From Ruminococcus sp. (lineage in GTDB: Bacteria > Bacillota > Clostridia > Oscillospirales > Ruminococcaceae): a DNA stretch of 64,000 bases. This document shows, piece after piece, positions 61,701 through 64,000 of the stretch (positions are counted from its first letter, which is position 1; every line of letters starts with the position of its first letter). Under the pieces are notes generated by a model. It did not search any database. It saw only the letters and a program-made list of their open reading frames with translations, and was not told the DNA's origin. The translations under genes were made by a program, and so were the position numbers. The stretch spans positions 186,001 through 250,000 of the forward strand of contig NZ_JAHZAX010000003.1 in assembly GCF_019423705.1 (NCBI RefSeq), in the 5' to 3' direction.

Positions 61701-64000
61701 GCAGCAGAAGAATATTCCACTTTTATCGGTTTTGGCTTTCTCCAAAAATGATATGTTTGGCTATCAGTACGGTTCATTTGTGGCGTATTGAATGTTTCGT
61801 ATATGAATTGCTCATAATACTTTGGGTCAATCCAAGTTGCGCCGATTTTCACATCTATATCGCCTGACTTCAAAGGCTCTGGCATAGCTTGTTTTAAAGC
61901 AATGACGTTTTCTTTGAACCTACCGTCCTTTTCTGCATATTGTTCCGCAATATTTAGCTTTTGACGAATATCGCCGGACAGGTATTCACTTGCAGTCTGA
62001 TACTCCTCACTTGTGTTCGGCACAAGGAATATATCACCTTTAAGCTCTTTGATAAGCTGTTCTTTTGGAAGATCGGTCAGCTCCTGCATATAGTCAAAAT
62101 CAATTTTTGCCTTTTCTGCAATCGACAAAGTGAGTGCCTCAATCGCTGTATCAACGTGATTTGCTGCTATCGCTGGCTTTATAGTGCGCTTTGTGAATAT
62201 ATCTGACTTTTCAAGCAGCTTGTCTTTATCATAAGATTTTTCAAGCGTGGCTACCAGATTATACGATATATCATCTCTGAAATAACGCTTATTACTTTGG
62301 CTGTGAAGCAGCCCATATTTGTTATAGAAGTTGTCATAAAGAGTATTAAGCTTGCCCTGCAATGCTTTGAGCTCATCATCACTATGATCTTGTTCCTGAG
62401 CGGCAAGCAGATTTCTTGTACAATCTCTTATCTCAATAAACGCTTTGGCTCTATTGAGCTGAGAGTTTTTGCTGTTGTATTTAAACTCGCAAACTCTTGA
62501 CGATGTTTTAAAATATATATTTCCACCCTTTTCAAATAGACTGAAATTCCGCAAGTTTTGCGGCGGTATTATAACGCCATTGTCCAGTTTTGGATAAACA
62601 TCAACGGCTTTGTTATCAGATATAGTCGCAGACATTTTATTGACCGCTTCAGAAAGCTGAGCTCCCAGCTCTTTGTCCTTGTCTGCAATGACTTTTGTAC
62701 CGCTGCTTCTGGGGTTGCTGTCTTTTACAAGCTCTCCTAGTATCATTTCCGGCTTGTCTATAAAGTACTGATTTACTGATAAGCCATTCTTGTTCTCTCC
62801 TATATGCACCCAGTCTGGCAGCTCCTTCGGCGGCGCAGAACGTTTCTGCAAAAAGATAATATCGCTTGTAACTTCTGTGCCTGCATTTGCCCTAAATGCT
62901 CCGGAGGGAAGTCTGACTGCGCCGATCAAATCGGCTTTTTCAGCAAGCTGTTTTCTTATGCTCTCATCTTTCTTGTCAAGCGTACCTGTTGATGTTATAA
63001 ATGCTACAATTCCGCCCGGCTTGACCTTGTCTAGTGCTTCGGCAAAGAAGTAATCGTGCAGCTTATTAGTATTATGTTTCTGGTCTTTAAAACTTAGATC
63101 TCCGAACGGCACATTGCCAATAGCAACATCAAAGCAACCGTTTTGGTACTCATTCTTTTCAAAACCCTCAACCTTTATTTCGGCATTTGGGTATAGCTTT
63201 TGAGCAATTCTTCCGGAAATACTATCAATTTCTGTGCCGTATATCTTTGTGTTCTGTGTCATTTCCTGCGGCATACGTCCTATGAAATTGCCGACACCTA
63301 AAGAAGGTTCAAGCACGTTTCCACCCTCAAAGCCGAACTTTGCAAGTGCTTCATACATTCCGTCAATAATAGTTGGAGTGGTGTAAAAAGCGTCGAGAAC
63401 GGAAGCCCTTGCAAGACTATATTCCTTGTCTGTCAGAAGTTCTTTGAGTTGGGTATATTCTTCTGCCCAGTCTTTCTTTGAATCGTCAAAGGCGTTTTGT
63501 AAGCCGCCCCAACCGACATACTTTGAAAGCGTTTGCTTTTCTTCGTCTGTTGCCGGTCTGTTCTCTTTCTCTAATATTTTGAGTGTTTCGATAGCTGCAA
63601 TATTGGCTTTGAATTTTGTCTTTGCACCACCTTCGCCGAGATTATCATCGGTAATAGCAAAATTCTGAACCTCGTTATTCTCAGTATTTTCAGACGATGA
63701 TACTTGAATGTTATCATCAAACGAAAGCTGCTTTGCAAATGTATCATCTACATCTGAATTATCATTGTCCAACTTTGTATCCACCGGAGATAAAGTTGGT
63801 GGATTAGTTTCTGACTTTTCTTCTTGTGCATTTTCCTGAGAATTTTCAAAGAGTGAAAGCTGCTCATCAGCGGTAGAGGATATGGTAGTGTTCTCATTGT
63901 CAGCAGACGGAGTTGCTTCCTTTTCGATTGGTAAGGCAGTATCGGTTGTTTCCGGCACTTGCTTTTCCGGCGTTGTATATGGTACAGGTTTTTCAATCTC
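58712..64000 (-). CDS. Giant DNA methylase / SNF2-type helicase, 5' end beyond window
   Basis: At least 1762 codons; the frame is open to the right edge, so the true start is outside. After an acidic N-terminal region comes an adenine-methylase-like domain (EPSLGVGNFIG near 63300; the NPPY-like NVPFG near 63110), a long linker, then a SNF2-type helicase: Walker A HSVGAGKTFEM (near 61250), DEAH box VVDEAHEFKN (near 60770), and C-terminal motif MEQRKGRIVRQGN (near 59710). The C-terminus is coiled and ends in a basic tail (YFDCAKLKKEAARLRSQE...). Such proteins are standard in Clostridial ICEs and phages, perhaps for anti-restriction or DNA processing. Confidence 0.9.
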   Translation of the reverse strand, partial: EIEKPVPYTTPEKQVPETTDTALPIEKEATPSADNENTTISSTADEQLSLFENSQENAQEEKSETNPPTLSPVDTKLDNDNSDVDDTFAKQLSFDDNIQVSSSENTENNEVQNFAITDDNLGEGGAKTKFKANIAAIETLKILEKENRPATDEEKQTLSKYVGWGGLQNAFDDSKKDWAEEYTQLKELLTDKEYSLARASVLDAFYTTPTIIDGMYEALAKFGFEGGNVLEPSLGVGNFIGRMPQEMTQNTKIYGTEIDSISGRIAQKLYPNAEIKVEGFEKNEYQNGCFDVAIGNVPFGDLSFKDQKHNTNKLHDYFFAEALDKVKPGGIVAFITSTGTLDKKDESIRKQLAEKADLIGAVRLPSGAFRANAGTEVTSDIIFLQKRSAPPKELPDWVHIGENKNGLSVNQYFIDKPEMILGELVKDSNPRSSGTKVIADKDKELGAQLSEAVNKMSATISDNKAVDVYPKLDNGVIIPPQNLRNFSLFEKGGNIYFKTSSRVCEFKYNSKNSQLNRAKAFIEIRDCTRNLLAAQEQDHSDDELKALQGKLNTLYDNFYNKYGLLHSQSNKRYFRDDISYNLVATLEKSYDKDKLLEKSDIFTKRTIKPAIAANHVDTAIEALTLSIAEKAKIDFDYMQELTDLPKEQLIKELKGDIFLVPNTSEEYQTASEYLSGDIRQKLNIAEQYAEKDGRFKENVIALKQAMPEPLKSGDIDVKIGATWIDPKYYEQFIYETFNTPQMNRTDSQTYHFWRKPKPIKVEYSSAANAYSITNKRIDKSVAVTKKFGTDKTNAYEIMESLLNLKDPKVTMLIPDPNNSDKTKRVVDINATKLAQKKAEKIRSTFKDWIFNDPERREKLVAEYNERFNCIRPREYDGSNLRFPSMNADIKLREHQKNAIAHALFGGNTLFAHSVGAGKTFEMIASIMESKRLGLSTKALMCVPNHLTEQIGDDFMKLYPNANILVATKQDFQKNNRQQLFAKIATGNYDAVIIGHSQLKAIPMSQERQENILQQQIDDIVEGIKLYKNNKDTNNFSVKAMERTKRGLEQNLEKLRSKKQDDVITFEEMGIDKLVVDEAHEFKNLFTPTKLQNVSGISSSASQKALDLFTKCRYLDEKTGGKGIILATGTPLSNSVTELHTMMRYLEYDFLKAKDLDHFDNWVSVFGTQKTDWELAPAGNKFKQRTRIAHYTGLPELMSMFKQVADIRTADTMKLDVPECETHIVNVEATDFQKKLVEELADRADDVQAGNVEPTEDNMLKITSDGRKLGLDPRLIDPSFEDSPMTKLNQCVENVFRIHQDTEERKLTQIIFCDLGVPHKQSNLGNTEDDDKSVSEKESFEEECDFCVYDDIKKKLISKGVPETEIAYIHDAKTEKQKTELFDKVRSGEVRVLLGSTSKMGTGTNVQDKLIAVHDLDIPWRPADMEQRKGRIVRQGNQNEKVHLYRYVTKGTFDAYSYQTLESKQKFISQIMTSKTPVRKCDDVDQQALSYSEIKTLCTGDERIKEKMQLDNEVKELNILKAEYTNTKHDMEDKIFRAPAVEQRLKNAIDNYQTDKKHIESLPVDLETQQPVFKITIDDHTYTDRTEAAKAFEKATFDAVTANMDKSIKIGEFQGFPLSVSMDSFSKVIRADLKGAAIYHTDMGISYSNNLKRLENALYSIDEKINNVQVELGKHNFDIAEAKKIVAQPFAQAEELEEKTERLATLTDELNQAAADFKKNNPDKKRTNYFDCAKLKKEAARLRSQERKPKKEKGKGKEENVAI
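63769..63799. repeat. Palindromic element inside the methylase-helicase gene
   Basis: Arms CCAACTTT and AAAGTTGG around GTA-TCC-ACC-GGA-GAT. In the gene's frame it encodes SPVDTKLD, the same peptide as the copy in the ParB-like gene. Confidence 0.7.

Larger units (their letters stand above)
46089..64000. mobile_element. Integrative element, left part (serine-recombinase ICE/IME)
   Basis: The left end is placed at about 46088/46089, where homology to the intact toxin gene stops. It carries a large serine recombinase next to the end, a hairpin array, MobC and relaxase, RHH regulator, SSB, ParA/ParB, TnpV-like and methylase-helicase genes, plus type III toxin-antitoxin cargo. It is visibly richer in A+T than the host part. 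No conjugation channel genes are seen in the window; they may follow to the right, or the element may be mobilisable only. The right end is outside the window. Confidence 0.85.

Overview
The window looks like a chromosomal segment of a low-to-moderate G+C, spore-forming, motile or chemotactic anaerobe of the Clostridia, most like a Ruminococcus/Oscillospiraceae genome. Reasons: Firmicutes-type gene order (SRP RNA-dnaX-ybaB-recR; rpoB-rpoC-rpsL-rpsG-fusA-tuf), dipicolinate synthase genes (spores), FeoA/FeoA/FeoB iron uptake, DUF3793, DUF2325 and UPF0210 families typical of Clostridia, and TTGACA-N17-TATAAT promoters throughout. The species assignment is inference.

Layout. 1-2.85 kb: ferrous-iron uptake (feoA, feoA, feoB cut by the window edge), flavodoxin, DUF3793 and DUF2325 genes, all preceded by copies of a GTTAG-N6-CTAAC box, so probably one metal- or redox-responsive regulon. 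3.0-8.2 kb: an ABC-2 exporter operon divergent from a NarL-type two-component pair. 8.4-10.1 kb: tRNA-Leu(CAA) and a CheY plus CheX-like operon. 10.2-14.7 kb: SRP RNA, dnaX, ybaB, recR, then tadA and a CPBP-family membrane protein on the other strand. 14.9-29.3 kb (minus strand): the rpoB-rpoC/rpsL-rpsG-fusA-tuf translation and transcription block, split by an ECF sigma/anti-sigma pair. 29.4-46 kb: comM-like ATPase, alpha/beta hydrolase, a divergent EF-G paralogue, dpaAB, glycogen synthase, ACT-domain and UPF0210 proteins, histidinol-phosphatase-like PHP protein, a type I toxin-antitoxin locus, phosphofructokinase, a chemoreceptor and a polysaccharide deacetylase.

46.09 kb to the right edge: the left part of an integrative mobile element. 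It starts with a large serine recombinase and has interrupted a second copy of the holin-like type I toxin gene, so the target site can be read directly. Behind it follow a sigma-like regulator, an array of hairpins that is a good oriT candidate, MobC/relaxase genes, a zinc-ribbon RHH regulator with ACAATG-N4-CATTGT operators, SSB, ParA, a ParB-like protein without the usual N-terminal domain, several unknown small proteins, a VapD-like protein, a surface protein, a TnpV-like protein, a complete type III toxin-antitoxin system (ToxI repeats, terminator, ToxN/AbiQ) and a very large methylase-helicase that runs off the right edge.

Most promising for follow-up: (i) a related C-terminal tail on the VapD-like, ToxN-like and methylase-helicase proteins; (ii) a ~30-bp palindrome present in two of the element's genes in the same reading frame and once between genes; (iii) the type I toxin gene as integration target; (iv) the GTTAG-N6-CTAAC regulon; (v) a MITE-like palindrome lodged in the leader of one regulon member. 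The host part also carries at least four families of short dispersed repeats.
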